Positions 48,384 to 57,908 of a stretch of 64,000 bases of DNA are shown piece after piece. The translations under genes and the position numbers were made by a program. The notes beneath the pieces were generated by a model. It was not told the origin of the DNA. It searched no databases and was given only the letters and a program-made list of their open reading frames with translations. The stretch's first letter is position 1, and the number at the start of each line of letters is the position of its first letter. Origin of the DNA: Methylobacterium isbiliense (GTDB lineage Bacteria; Pseudomonadota; Alphaproteobacteria; Rhizobiales; Beijerinckiaceae); contig NZ_BPQQ01000005.1 in assembly GCF_022179325.1 (NCBI RefSeq), positions 1-64,000 of the forward strand, written 5' to 3'.

Positions 48384-50261
48384 ATGACCCGCTGGAAACG
48401 AACGGGCATGGCCCGGGCCTTGTTCGCTGCCGCCGCCTGCGGGGCGCTGGTGGGCGGAGACACGCTGGGGGCGGCCGTCTCGCTGGCGCTGCCGGGTGGC
48501 GGACGGCTCGAGATCGGCCGGGTCGGGATCGCCGGCGGGAGCGCGCCCTGGAGCCTCGTCGGCGCGGCCCTGGCGCAGGACGCCACGGTCGTCCTCGACG
48601 ACGTGTCGCTGAAGTTCGGCACCACCCTCGTCAAGGCGCCGCGGATCGAGGTCGGCGGCACCCGCCTGTCGCGCGCCGACCTGCAGGCCCTGCTCGACCC
48701 GGCCGGGAGCGAGCCCTGGGCGGCCCGCCTCGCGCGCCTCTCGGCCGCGACCCTCGCCGCGCCCCTCCTGCGCGTCGAGCAGGCCGTGGGCGACCAGGTG
48801 CAGGTCACGGTCTACCGCGACGTCCTCGCCCGCGACCTCGTGGCGGGCCGGGCGCGCAGCCTCGACGCGGCGGGCGCGGTGCTCACCATCGAGGGCGCCA
48901 AGCCCGAGGCGGGACCGGGCTCGGGGGCCTACGGCCGGATCGCGGTCGCCGATCTCGACCTCGTGGGTCTCGCCCGGCTCCTCACCGAGCGCGGCGGACC
49001 GGACGCCCCGGCGATCCGGGTCTACGGCACCGTCGCGGTGGAGGACGTCGCCCTCTCCGGCCCGAAGGGCGCGACGCTGCGCATCGGCCGCATCGACGGG
49101 CGCGACTTCGGCGGACGCCCGACCGCGACCCCCTGGGCCGAGGCGCTCGGCCTCCTCACGGCGGGCGATCCCGAGACGGCGCCGCCGCCCGAGCGGGTGC
49201 GCAACGCGGGGCTGGCCGCCGACCTCCTCGACGCGGTGGCGGTCGGCACGATCGAGCTGCGCGACATCGCCGTCACCGATCCGGGGGACGGCGCGCCGAC
49301 CCGGTTCGGCCTCTCGCGCGTGACCTACGCGAGCGAGGGCGGCACCGCGACCCTGCGCTCCGAGGCGATGAGCCTCGACGGGCCCGCCGGGCGCTTCGGG
49401 CTCAAGGGCCTGACGCTGTCGGGCCTCTCGCTGAAGCCCGCCCTCGAAGGGCTGCGCCGCCACGCCGCGGGAGGCCTCGACCCGGCCGAGATGCGCCGTT
49501 ACGTGCCGCTCGTCGGCCGCGCGACCGTCGAATCGCTCGACCTTGACATTCCCGCCGGTCCCGGCGGCGATCCGGCCGCCGCGCCCCCGCTGCATCTGGG
49601 CCTGCGCGGGGCGGCCCTCGACCTGAGCGCGCTGCGCGACGGCATCCCCACCGCCACGCGGCTCGCCCTCGACGGCCTGACCTTCGCGGTGCCGCCCGCG
49701 CCCGGCAACGCGGCGCTGGCGAACCTCGCCTCCCTCGGCTACCGCGCCGTCGATCTCTCGGGCGTGCTCGATTCGAGCTGGAACGAGGAGGCGCGCGAGG
49801 TGTCGGTGCGCGAATTCTCGGTCACCGGCAAGGAGATGGGCACGGCCCGGCTCACCGCGACCTTCGGGGGCATCGGCCGCGAGGTGTTCAACCCGGACAC
49901 GGCGGTCTCGTCCCTGGCGCTGCTCGGCGCGAGCGCCAAGGCGCTGGCGCTGACGATCGAGAACAACGGCCTGTTCGAGCGCTTCCTCGGCGAGCAGGCC
50001 AAGGCCGCGAGCCTCAAGGCCGCGGAACTGCAGCGCGAGTACAGCACGGCCGCGACGCTCGGCATCCCGGCGGTGCTCGGCAATTCGCCGAGCGCCAAGG
50101 CGCTCGGGGCCGCGGTGGCCCGGTTCGTGACCAAGCCCGGCCGCCTCACCATCACGGCCGCCGCCAAGGACCCGGCGGGCCTCGGCTTCCTCGAAGCCAG
50201 CACCGTGGGCAGCCCCGGCAAGGTGTTCGATCGTCTGAATGTGACCGCGACGGCGGAGTGA
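48384..50261 (+). CDS. large exported protein of unknown function, 625 residues
   Basis: Not recognised. A basic start and hydrophobic stretch (RWKRTGMARALFAAAACGALVGG) suggest export. The rest alternates short beta-rich blocks of similar shape (VVLDDVSLKFGTTLVKAPRIEVGGTRLS, IRVYGTVAVEDVALSGPKGATLRIGRIDG, VGTIELRDIAVTDPGDGAPTRFGLSRVTY, GRFGLKGLTLSGLSLKPALEGL), which recalls AsmA/YhdP-like repetitive beta proteins, but no motif settles this. It ends in FDRLNVTATAE. Single gene, probably transcribed with erpA. Full length, with no frame disturbance. Confidence 0.6.
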   Translation: MTRWKRTGMARALFAAAACGALVGGDTLGAAVSLALPGGGRLEIGRVGIAGGSAPWSLVGAALAQDATVVLDDVSLKFGTTLVKAPRIEVGGTRLSRADLQALLDPAGSEPWAARLARLSAATLAAPLLRVEQAVGDQVQVTVYRDVLARDLVAGRARSLDAAGAVLTIEGAKPEAGPGSGAYGRIAVADLDLVGLARLLTERGGPDAPAIRVYGTVAVEDVALSGPKGATLRIGRIDGRDFGGRPTATPWAEALGLLTAGDPETAPPPERVRNAGLAADLLDAVAVGTIELRDIAVTDPGDGAPTRFGLSRVTYASEGGTATLRSEAMSLDGPAGRFGLKGLTLSGLSLKPALEGLRRHAAGGLDPAEMRRYVPLVGRATVESLDLDIPAGPGGDPAAAPPLHLGLRGAALDLSALRDGIPTATRLALDGLTFAVPPAPGNAALANLASLGYRAVDLSGVLDSSWNEEAREVSVREFSVTGKEMGTARLTATFGGIGREVFNPDTAVSSLALLGASAKALALTIENNGLFERFLGEQAKAASLKAAELQREYSTAATLGIPAVLGNSPSAKALGAAVARFVTKPGRLTITAAAKDPAGLGFLEASTVGSPGKVFDRLNVTATAE

Positions 50262-50336
50262 GCGGCGCGCCGCGCCGGAACCGTGACGCAGGGCGGACGG
50301 TTCGGTCCGATGATCCGATCGAACCGGGAGGCTCAC

Positions 50337-50612
50337 ATGAGCACCATGGCCCGCCGCGCCGCTCTCGCCGGCGCCCTCGTCCTCGTGGTTGCCGGCCCTG
50401 CGCTCGCCCAGCGCGGCGGGGGCGGCGATGCGGGCAGCGGCCTGTCGCCCTACGCGGCGCTCAGCGGCAACGACCGCTCGGCCGGCGTCAACAACGGCAA
50501 TTACCGCAACCCGCGCCTCGACCCCTACGTGCAGGCCTATCCCCGCTACGGACGGCCGGTCGGCGAGCGCTACCGCCCGGTGCCGCGCCCGTACTACGGC
50601 TATCCGTACTGA
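50337..50612 (+). CDS. small secreted Gly/Tyr/Pro-rich protein, 91 residues
   Basis: A clear signal peptide (ARRAALAGALVLVVAGPALAQ) precedes about 68 residues rich in Gly, Asn, Tyr, Pro and Arg, ending RYRPVPRPYYGYPY. The GGGAGG before the ATG at 50337 fixes the start. The aromatic, disordered C-terminus suggests a cell-surface or periplasmic protein; no family was recognised. Confidence 0.6.
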   Translation: MSTMARRAALAGALVLVVAGPALAQRGGGGDAGSGLSPYAALSGNDRSAGVNNGNYRNPRLDPYVQAYPRYGRPVGERYRPVPRPYYGYPY

Positions 50613-50658
50613 CCCGGACCGGACCGCCCGCGCCCCCGGAGCCGCGTCGTCGCGCAAA

Positions 50659-50710
50659 GGCCAAGCTTCATGGCCAAGCTTCATGGCCAAGCTTCATGGC
50701 CAAGCTTCGC
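50659..50710 (+). repeat. four tandem 13-base repeats (GGCCAAGCTTCAT)
   Basis: Four head-to-tail copies, the last diverging in its final three bases. The unit contains the palindromes TGGCCA (at the junctions) and AAGCTT. It lies in the gap between two small genes and is a probable variable-number tandem repeat. Confidence 0.85.
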
Positions 50711-50841
50711 GGCCGGCATCCGCTGATCAGGACTTGCGGATGCTTCACAATCTAGCCCGGGCGCGCCGGCTCGATTATGGTGCGTGAGTCGTTCGCGATG
50801 AGCGCGCCGCCGCTCGACTTGCGCCGCACAGGAGACTGACG

Positions 50842-50958
50842 ATGAGCTTGGTGTTCTTTCTCGTCTTCGTTGGCCCGTGGATCGCCGTGGCGGCGATGGA
50901 CTTGATGGCCCTGCGCAAGGAGGGGACGGGCGCGCGCCTCCACGCGCCGACGAGCTGA
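50842..50958 (+). CDS. small membrane protein, 38 residues
   Basis: The ATG has AGGAGAC upstream at good spacing. The product is MSLVFFLVFVGPWIAVAAMD, then LMALRKEGTGARLHAPTS: one membrane helix followed by a basic tail. No homologue recognised, but the ribosome binding site plus hydrophobic make-up argue that it is translated. Confidence 0.5.
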   Translation: MSLVFFLVFVGPWIAVAAMDLMALRKEGTGARLHAPTS

Positions 50959-50980
50959 CGGCCGTCCCACGGCGGAGCGC

Positions 50981-51499
50981 TCAGGCATCCCGTCTGGCCT
51001 GGGCGTTCTTCACGGATTGCGACACGCGGCCGACCTCGCCCGGCTCGATCACGGCGCTGCGGCGCTCGCTGTCGGCCGGGCGCATGCCGTGCCGGGCCGT
51101 CCGCCCCGATACGGGATGATGGCGGCGGTCCCCGCTCCTGCGCTCTAGGGCGCCGAGGAGGTTGGCACGCACCGCCTCGCGGCGCTTGGCGATCCGGAAC
51201 CGGTCGAGCCGTGCGTTCAAGCGCTTGAGCGCGCGGGCGAAGACCTGCTTCTTGGCCGCCAAGCCCCGCTCGCTCGCCTGGGCCGCATCGACTCCGTGCG
51301 TCGCCGCCTTGCCGCGCCGCGCCCGTCGGCGTGCCGCGATGATGTCGCGGATGCGGTCCCGCTGAGCCCGCAGCCATCGGGCCAGGGCGAGCGTGCTCTC
51401 CGCATCGAGGGCGTCCAGAGCGGGATAGTGGCTGCGCGCGACCTGACGAAGCTCGTCCTCCGACAGCAGGCGGCGCTCGGACGCGATCTCGACACTCAC
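50981..51499 (-). CDS. hypothetical basic helical protein, 172 residues
   Basis: Not recognised. The GTG at 51499 has GGGGAG about eight bases upstream. The sequence is highly basic and helical, with LSEDELRQVARSHYPALDALDAESTLALARWLRAQRDRIRDIIAARRRARRGK at the N-terminus and several Arg/Lys-rich coils after it. Such make-up suits a nucleic-acid-binding protein. It is divergent from the large RTX gene with a palindrome between them. Confidence 0.5.
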   Translation of the reverse strand: MSVEIASERRLLSEDELRQVARSHYPALDALDAESTLALARWLRAQRDRIRDIIAARRRARRGKAATHGVDAAQASERGLAAKKQVFARALKRLNARLDRFRIAKRREAVRANLLGALERRSGDRRHHPVSGRTARHGMRPADSERRSAVIEPGEVGRVSQSVKNAQARRDA

Positions 51500-51672
51500 G
51501 ATCCCTACTCCCCGGCAACCCCGCATCGGCGATCGGCGCGGCCCTGCCCCGCGTGGCTTCTCTCTGCCCGACCGTCCCGCCCGACGTCGCGCCGGGACCG
51601 GCCGGTGCGGGATCCTCCCGACGCACGGGAGCCCGCCGACATCGATCCGCGATCGGACGTACCCGGCTGACT

Positions 51673-51686
51673 GTACGACATCGTAC
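51673..51686. promoter_or_regulatory. palindromic site between divergent genes
   Basis: GTACGA and TCGTAC face each other across two bases in the 316-base divergent gap 51500-51815. It is a candidate operator for the secreted SGNH/RTX gene, the basic protein gene or both. AT-rich sequence at 51722-51775 could hold the promoter of the large gene. Nothing else was seen in the gap. Confidence 0.4.
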
Positions 51687-51815
51687 CGATATCCACGGGG
51701 CCGGTCAGTGATGGCGGCGCCGCTATACCTCCAAGGATAGCTTCTGTCGAGTTAAATCCAGTGTTACATCGCTTCCCGAAGCCCGCTCTGCCGGCTTAAA
51801 CGGGAGGAATACTGA

Positions 51816-54674
51816 ATGGCGACGATCACGCTGTTCGACCTCGACGGCACGACCGCGGGTCTCGATTCGACCCGGGCCTACCAGGCGAGTTTCGGGGAGG
51901 TCCTGCTGATCCCGAACGCCACCCTGACGGCCACGGGCGACTTCGCCGGGCAGACCTTGTCCGTGTCCGGCTTCCGGCCCGAGGTTCAGATCAGCTTCGC
52001 CGGCGGCGTCGACGACACCGCGGACCAAATCAGCGTGGACGGCCTCGTCATCGCCACGTGGTCGGGCGGCAGCAACGGGACGCCGCTCGTCTTCTCCTTC
52101 ACCAGCAACGCCACGGCCGCGCGCGTGCAGACGCTGCTGCGGAATCTCACCTACGATTGGAACGAGGGCGCCGCTCCGGTCGCGTCGCAGAGCCTCTCGC
52201 TCACCCTCGCGGGCGTCGCGCGCAATGCGGCCATGACGGCGGCCACCCCGAATGCCGCCCCGAACCTCGATCTCAACGGAAGCGCGAGCGGCACCGGCGT
52301 GACGGCAAGCGCCGTCGAGCAGACGCCGCGGGCCATCGCCCCGGCCGCCACCCTGACGGATGCCGATTCCACGCAGCTGACGTCGGTCACCGCCACGCTC
52401 CTGTCCCGGCCGGACGGCAACGCCGCCGAGTCGCTTGCCTTGAGCGCCAGCGCGGCGGCGGCCGCGAGCGCGGCCGGCCTCACGGTCGGCTACGATGCGG
52501 CGAGCGGTGCGCTGACCATCACCGGCCGGGCCGCCACGGCCGTCTACCAGGATCTGGTGCGGGGGATCACCTACACCAACGCCAGCAACCAGCCGACTGC
52601 GGCCGCCAGGACCGTCCGCTTCGTCGCCAGCGATGGCGCCGCCGCGAGCACGGCGCGCGACGCGACGGTCACGGTGACGCCGGTCAACGACGCGCCGGTG
52701 GTCGATCTCAACGGGGCGGCCGCCGGGACCGGCGTCACCCTGCCGTACGGCGCCACCGGCTCCGTGGCCCTGATCGCGCCGGGCGGAACCCTCGCGGACG
52801 TCGATTCGCCGAACCTGAGCGGCGGGTCGCTGCGCGTGGCCTTCACGGCGAACGCCGCCGCGGGCGACCAGCTGCGCCTCGTGGCCGGCAACGGCATCAC
52901 CCTCTCGGGCAGCACGGTCAGCGTGAACGGCGTCGCGGTCGGCAGCGTCACGGGCGGCAGCAACGGCGCGGACCTCGTCGTCTCCTTCACCAGCGCCAAC
53001 GCGACCCTGGCGCGGGCGCAGACGCTCCTGCGCCAGATCGGCTACACGACCAATGCGGCCGCGCCGTCGCGGCTGACGCGGCAGCTCGCCGTGACATTGA
53101 ACGACGGCGACGGCACCGCCAATGGCGGGCAGCCGGTGGGGACGGCCGCCGCGTCGATCACCTTTAGTGCGGCGGCGAACGTGGCCCCGGTCCTGACCGG
53201 CGACCTGCAGGCCGCGATCACCACCGGCGCGACCTACACGCTCACCACCGCGGACCTGTTCTACACCGACCCGGACGACACCGCCTCCGGCGTGACCTTC
53301 ACCACGAGCAGCCCGGTCAACGGCAGCATCCTGGTCAACGGCGCCATTGCGGCGGCCTTCACCGGCCAGCAGCTCGCCGCCGGTCAGGTCGCCTTCCGGC
53401 ACAACGGCGCGCAAGGGTCCTCCGCGTCGTTCTCGGTCAGCGTCGAGGACGGCAACGAGGACGGGTCGGTGCCGGCGGCGCGCAGCTTCCTCATATCCGT
53501 CACGCCGCCGCAGCCCGGGTCGAGCCTGAGCTTCGCCTCCGCCACCCGGGGCGTCTCGGCCAGTCTCGGCGCCGGCGCGTGGTCCTCGGCCCAGACCCTC
53601 ATGCCGCTCGGCGATTCGATCACCTACGGCATCGCCCCTCCGGGCGTGGATGAGCACGGCTACCGCGGCTATTTCTGGTCCGATATGGCGGCGGCCGGCA
53701 AGCTGTTCGACATGGTGGGGCCGAAGACCAACGGCGCCATCCCGGATCCCAACAATGCCGGCTACCCGGGCGCCTGGGCGGACGACCTCGCGGAGATGCT
53801 GCCGGACCTGCTGACGGCCTACCGCCCCGAGACCATCCTGCTGATGGCCGGCGCCAACAACGTGCTGCAGGAGACCACCCCGCAGAACACGGTGCGGACC
53901 GCCCTGGCGACGATGCTCGACCAAGTGACGGCCTTCAACCCGGCCACGCGCGTCTACGTCGCCACCGTCCTGCCGCTCTCGGACGACGAGACGGGCGAGG
54001 TGGACGCCGTCAACACCGTGATCCGGGCCGAGGTCGCCAGCGCCATCCTCAGCGGGCAGAACGTCTCGCTCGTCGAGATGGCCGGCTTCACGACGAACGA
54101 TCTGTTCGACGGCATCCATCCGACCGAGGCGGCCTATCAGCGGATCGCCGCCCACTGGTCGTCCGCGGTGCTCGCCGCTCCGCCGAACCCGCCCGCGACG
54201 ACCGGGATCGACGCGGCCGTCACCGATCTGACCGGCTCCGCCTTCAACGATCTTCTGACGGGCGACGACCGGGCGAACCGTCTCGCCGGCGGGACCGGCT
54301 TCGACCGGCTCGGCGGCGGCCTCGGCGACGATCTGCTCGACGGCGGCGCCCAGGACGACACGCTCGTGGGCGGGGCCGGCAACGATACCCTGATCACCGG
54401 GACGGGCAGCGACCGGATCGAGTTCCGCGAGGCCGACAGCGGCCGCGACCTGGTGCAGGATTTCACCGACAACACCGACAAGCTGGTCTTCGATCGTCAG
54501 GCGACGGGGGTCGATTCGGTCTCCGACCTTGTGGTCAGCCTGCAGGGCGGCCGGGTGAACGTGGCCTGGAGCCCGTCGGTCGGCAGCGGCGTGACCGGCC
54601 GGGGCGACGTGACGCTGCAGAGCCTCACCGATCCGGCCCTGATCACGGCGTCCGATATCCTGTTCATCAACTGA
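51816..54674 (+). CDS. secreted SGNH/GDSL hydrolase with cadherin-like and RTX repeats
   Basis: 952 residues, no Sec signal. In order: beta-repeat domains (about 1-455, duplicated blocks such as DGLVIATWSGGSNGTPLVFSFTS and NGVAVGSVTGGSNGADLVVSFTS), a cadherin-3-like repeat (about 458-565, APVLTGDLQAAITTGATYTLTTADLFY), an SGNH esterase with GDSIT near 600, GANN near 678 and DGIHP near 765, and RTX nonapeptides (about 807-870, GGTGFDRLGGGLGDDLLDGG). The C-terminal calcium-binding end is the usual type I secretion signal, so it is probably exported by an ABC system not encoded here. GGGAGG precedes the ATG. Single gene; probably a surface or extracellular esterase. Confidence 0.82.
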   Translation: MATITLFDLDGTTAGLDSTRAYQASFGEVLLIPNATLTATGDFAGQTLSVSGFRPEVQISFAGGVDDTADQISVDGLVIATWSGGSNGTPLVFSFTSNATAARVQTLLRNLTYDWNEGAAPVASQSLSLTLAGVARNAAMTAATPNAAPNLDLNGSASGTGVTASAVEQTPRAIAPAATLTDADSTQLTSVTATLLSRPDGNAAESLALSASAAAAASAAGLTVGYDAASGALTITGRAATAVYQDLVRGITYTNASNQPTAAARTVRFVASDGAAASTARDATVTVTPVNDAPVVDLNGAAAGTGVTLPYGATGSVALIAPGGTLADVDSPNLSGGSLRVAFTANAAAGDQLRLVAGNGITLSGSTVSVNGVAVGSVTGGSNGADLVVSFTSANATLARAQTLLRQIGYTTNAAAPSRLTRQLAVTLNDGDGTANGGQPVGTAAASITFSAAANVAPVLTGDLQAAITTGATYTLTTADLFYTDPDDTASGVTFTTSSPVNGSILVNGAIAAAFTGQQLAAGQVAFRHNGAQGSSASFSVSVEDGNEDGSVPAARSFLISVTPPQPGSSLSFASATRGVSASLGAGAWSSAQTLMPLGDSITYGIAPPGVDEHGYRGYFWSDMAAAGKLFDMVGPKTNGAIPDPNNAGYPGAWADDLAEMLPDLLTAYRPETILLMAGANNVLQETTPQNTVRTALATMLDQVTAFNPATRVYVATVLPLSDDETGEVDAVNTVIRAEVASAILSGQNVSLVEMAGFTTNDLFDGIHPTEAAYQRIAAHWSSAVLAAPPNPPATTGIDAAVTDLTGSAFNDLLTGDDRANRLAGGTGFDRLGGGLGDDLLDGGAQDDTLVGGAGNDTLITGTGSDRIEFREADSGRDLVQDFTDNTDKLVFDRQATGVDSVSDLVVSLQGGRVNVAWSPSVGSGVTGRGDVTLQSLTDPALITASDILFIN

Positions 54675-54708
54675 CCGGGTGCCGGACGGGGACGAGGAGG
54701 CCCCGCGC

Positions 54709-54900
54709 TCAGGTGCCGGGATTCACGAACAGGCTGTCGAACTGCTCGGGCGCATAGTCGCGGCCGGTGATGTCGGTGATCACCACGTGCTCGTGGCCGT
54801 CCGCCACCAATTCGTGAGCCTTGCGCAGGGCCGCCTCCGGCGAGGTGCGCTGGTGGGATTGCGGGCCTTCGGGCGTGTGGGCGGTCACGACGAGTTGCAT
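54709..54900 (-). CDS. small conserved hypothetical protein, 63 residues
   Basis: Not recognised by name. QLVVTAHTPEGPQSHQRTSPEAALRKAHELVADGHEHVVITDITGRDYAPEQFDSLF looks like a compact alpha/beta domain of a kind common as orphan ORFs in Methylobacterium and Bradyrhizobium. It is convergent with the RTX protein gene. The 457-base gap 54901-55357 upstream shows no convincing gene or motif. Confidence 0.5.
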   Translation of the reverse strand: MQLVVTAHTPEGPQSHQRTSPEAALRKAHELVADGHEHVVITDITGRDYAPEQFDSLFVNPGT

Positions 54901-55357
54901 CGATGCTCCTTCTCTGCGGCGGCCGGTCTACCAGACCTTCGCCGGCCTCGCGACCGCGTGAGCGCGGGCCGCGACCGCTAAGCTGCCGTCAGCGCGAGGA
55001 AATCCGGCGCAAGATGCCGCCCGGTGCAGACGCGATCGAACCCCGGACCTTCGGCAGGTCATCGGAATCATCGCCCGGCTTCGTCGTGACGAGAGGCAGT
55101 CTCGCCGCCCCGCGGACGAGGGGTGCTCGGAACGATGGTCTGAACTGCTCTTTGTCAGAGAGCCGTATCACACTCTATGCAAGGCTCCGTGCGTTCCGCG
55201 CGTCCCGTTAGCCCAGCGCGGGACAGCGGGCCGGGTGGTGGATCTTGCAGCGGTCGCATGCCCGGCCCGCACGGTGCGGACGTCCTCGCCGTCGGGTTCG
55301 GATCACCGGCGGGCCCATGACGAGCCGGGGCGCCGCCGGCCGGTTCGGAGCGAGGCC

Positions 55358-56047
55358 ATGATCACGCTGTACTCCTATCCCGCCCTCTTCGGCGTGGCCG
55401 ACAACAACGGCTACGGCCTGAAGGTCTTCGCCTTCCTTCGGCTCGCCGGGGTGCCGTTCGTCCATCGACACGTATTCGACGCCGCGGGCGCGCCGCGCGG
55501 GCAGTTGCCCTACATCGTCGATGAGGGCGAGACGGTCGGTGACAGCGACACGATCCTGGCGCATCTCGCGCGCCGCCGGGGCGTGGCCCTCGATGCCGCG
55601 CTCACGGCGCAGCAGTGCATCACCGCCCTCCTGATCTCGCGCCTGCTCGACGATCTCTACTGGGTGATGTCCTATTCGCGCTGGAAGGACGAGCGGTTCT
55701 GGCCGGCCTTTCGCGACGCGCTGCTGCGCGAGCATCCGAGCCTGACGCCGGCGCAGCTGCAGGCGGCCCGGGAGTTCAACGCCCAACGCTACCATTTCCA
55801 GGGCATCGGCCGCTACGAGCCGGAGGCGGCCTACGCGCGCGGCCTTGCCGACCTGCAGGCGCTGGCGGGCCTCGTCCCGGAGGCCGGCTACCTGTACGGC
55901 CCGCGGCCGGCGAGCAGCGACGCGGCCCTCTACGGCTTTCTCGCCAACATCCTGTTCTCCCCGATCGACACGCCGCTCCGGGGCTTCGTCGCGGCGCAGC
56001 CCAACCTCGTCCGGCACTGCACGGCGATCCACGCGGCCGTCGCCTGA
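55358..56047 (+). CDS. glutathione S-transferase family protein
   Basis: 229 residues. The N-terminal thioredoxin fold runs from LYSYPALFGVADNNGYGLKVFAFLRLAGVPF to GQLPYIVDEGETVGDSDTILAHLARR, with the Pro-Tyr and Asp-Ser glutathione contacts of the family; the helical C-terminal domain follows. The resemblance is to metaxin/FAXC-like GSTs as much as to classic ones. The substrate is unknown. The start at 55358 follows GGAGCGAGG; earlier in-frame ATG lacks homology. Confidence 0.78.
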   Translation: MITLYSYPALFGVADNNGYGLKVFAFLRLAGVPFVHRHVFDAAGAPRGQLPYIVDEGETVGDSDTILAHLARRRGVALDAALTAQQCITALLISRLLDDLYWVMSYSRWKDERFWPAFRDALLREHPSLTPAQLQAAREFNAQRYHFQGIGRYEPEAAYARGLADLQALAGLVPEAGYLYGPRPASSDAALYGFLANILFSPIDTPLRGFVAAQPNLVRHCTAIHAAVA

Positions 56048-56255
56048 TCCGCGCGATGCGCAGAGCCGGCCCTGGTTATCGATCCAATTCCCGCATCGAT
56101 CGATGCCGACAAAGAGTTGGCCACGGGAGAACGGCGGTCCTATGCAGGGGGCAGAATAAAGGGCGCGCCTGCGAGACGGAGCCCGCCCGCGCAGACCATC
56201 CGGGCCGCCGCCGTCGCGGGATCCGGATCCGTCTCGCCCCGCCAGGGAGGATCCG

Positions 56256-57806
56256 GTGCCGGCCGCATCACACGTCCAGAGGACAGGCGACGAGCCCCGG
56301 ATCATCCGGCTCAGCGAGACGGACAATGTCGCGATCGTGGTCAACGCCTTCGGGCTGCCGCCCGGGACGGTGTTTCCGGACGGGCTGACGCTGCGCGAGT
56401 TCGTGCCCGAGGGCCACAAGGTGGCGCTCGCCGACATTCCCGAGGGCGGGGCCGTGCGCCGCTACGGCGAGGTGATCGGCATCGCGCTGCAGGAGATCCC
56501 GCGCGGGGGCTGGGTCGAGGAATCGCGCCTGCGCACGCCGCCGGCCCCGCCCCTCGACGCGCTGCCGCTCGCCACCCGCGTGCCCGCCCCGCTGCCGCCC
56601 CTCGACGGCTACACGTTCGAGGGCTACCGCAACCCGGACGGCTCGGTCGGCACCCGCAACATCCTGGCGATCTCGACCAGCGTGCAATGCGTCGCCGGCA
56701 CCCTCGACGTCGCCCTCCGGCGCATCCGCGAGGAGCTGCTGCCGCGCTATCCCAACGTCGACGGCGTGGTCGGGCTCACGCATGCCTATGGCTGCGGCGT
56801 CGCCATCAACGCCCCCGAGGCGGTGATCCCGATCCGCACGCTCCAGAGCCTCGCCCGGAACCCGAATTTCGGCGGCGAGGTGATGGTGGTGGGCCTCGGC
56901 TGCGAGAAACTGGTCTCCGAGCGGCTGCTGCCGGACGGGCAGAGCGACGGGGTGGTGCGCCTGCAGGACGAGCGCCACCACGGCTTCGGGGCGATGCTCC
57001 AGAGCATCATGGCGATGGCCGAGGCGCGGCTGGAGGTGCTGAACCGCCGCCGCCGCGAGACCTGCCCGGCCGCCGACCTCGTGGTCGGGCTGCAATGCGG
57101 CGGCAGCGATGCCTTCTCGGGCGTCACCGCCAACCCGGCCCTGGGCTACGCCGCCGACCTCCTGGTGCGGGCGGGCGCCACCGTGCTGTTCTCCGAGGTG
57201 ACCGAGGTGCGCGACGCCATCCACCTCCTCACGCCGCGGGCGGAGACCGAGGAGGTGGCGCGCGCGTTGATCCGCGAGATGGCGTGGTACGACGCCTATC
57301 TCGCGCGCGGCGAGGCCGACCGCAGCGCCAATCCCTCGCCCGGCAACAAGACGGGCGGGCTCAACACCATCGTCGAGAAGGCGCTGGGCTCGGTGGCGAA
57401 GTCCGGCACCAGCGCGATCCGGGGCGTGCTCGCGCCCGGCGAGCGGGTGCGCCAGAAGGGGCTGATCTTCGCCGCGACGCCGGCGAGCGACTTCGTCTGC
57501 GGCACGCTGCAGCTCGCCTCCGGCATCACCCTCCAGGTCTTCTCCACCGGCCGCGGCACGCCCTACGGCCTCGCCCAGGCGCCGGTGATCAAGGTCGCGA
57601 CCCGCACCGAACTGAGCCGGCGCTGGTCGGACCTGATCGACCTCGATGCCGGCCGCATCGCCACGGGCGAATCGACCATCGAGGAGATGGGCTGGGAGCT
57701 CTTCCGGCTGATCCTCGACGTGGCGAGCGGGCGGCGCGAGCCCTGGTCGGACCATTGGGGCCTCTACAACGACCTGACGCTGTTCAACCCCGCGCCGGTG
57801 ACCTGA
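56256..57806 (+). CDS. garD: galactarate dehydratase (UxaA/GarD family)
   Basis: 516 residues. An N-terminal SAF-type domain ([14 protein letters not shown]) and the large catalytic domain with [69 protein letters not shown] and [17 protein letters not shown]. These are the blocks of iron-dependent altronate/galactarate dehydratases, which convert galactarate to 5-keto-4-deoxyglucarate. Length (about 520) fits GarD. A transporter follows 102 bases later and aldarate pathway remnants after that. The start is not fixed by a strong ribosome binding site. Confidence 0.85.
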   Translation: MPAASHVQRTGDEPRIIRLSETDNVAIVVNAFGLPPGTVFPDGLTLREFVPEGHKVALADIPEGGAVRRYGEVIGIALQEIPRGGWVEESRLRTPPAPPLDALPLATRVPAPLPPLDGYTFEGYRNPDGSVGTRNILAISTSVQCVAGTLDVALRRIREELLPRYPNVDGVVGLTHAYGCGVAINAPEAVIPIRTLQSLARNPNFGGEVMVVGLGCEKLVSERLLPDGQSDGVVRLQDERHHGFGAMLQSIMAMAEARLEVLNRRRRETCPAADLVVGLQCGGSDAFSGVTANPALGYAADLLVRAGATVLFSEVTEVRDAIHLLTPRAETEEVARALIREMAWYDAYLARGEADRSANPSPGNKTGGLNTIVEKALGSVAKSGTSAIRGVLAPGERVRQKGLIFAATPASDFVCGTLQLASGITLQVFSTGRGTPYGLAQAPVIKVATRTELSRRWSDLIDLDAGRIATGESTIEEMGWELFRLILDVASGRREPWSDHWGLYNDLTLFNPAPVT

Positions 57807-57908
57807 GCCGGGCCGGCCCCCGGGCCTGATCCGCCGCAGCGGCGAGCGCTTCGGCGAAGACCATCACAAGAAGACTGCCTGAGCCGCCTTGTCGCTAAGG
57901 AGGAGACG

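Noticed and set aside
47724-50690. A 988-codon minus-strand frame across erpA and the large exported gene
   Set aside because: erpA is unmistakable on the plus strand, and the frame has no domain or start context.
50659-50710. Possible CRISPR-like repeat array
   Set aside because: Units are 13 bases, directly abutting, with no spacers and no cas genes.
54901-55357. A gene or tRNA in the 457-base gap
   Set aside because: Short frames there lack ribosome binding sites and domain character, and the GATCGAACC piece near 55031 does not fold as a tRNA arm set.
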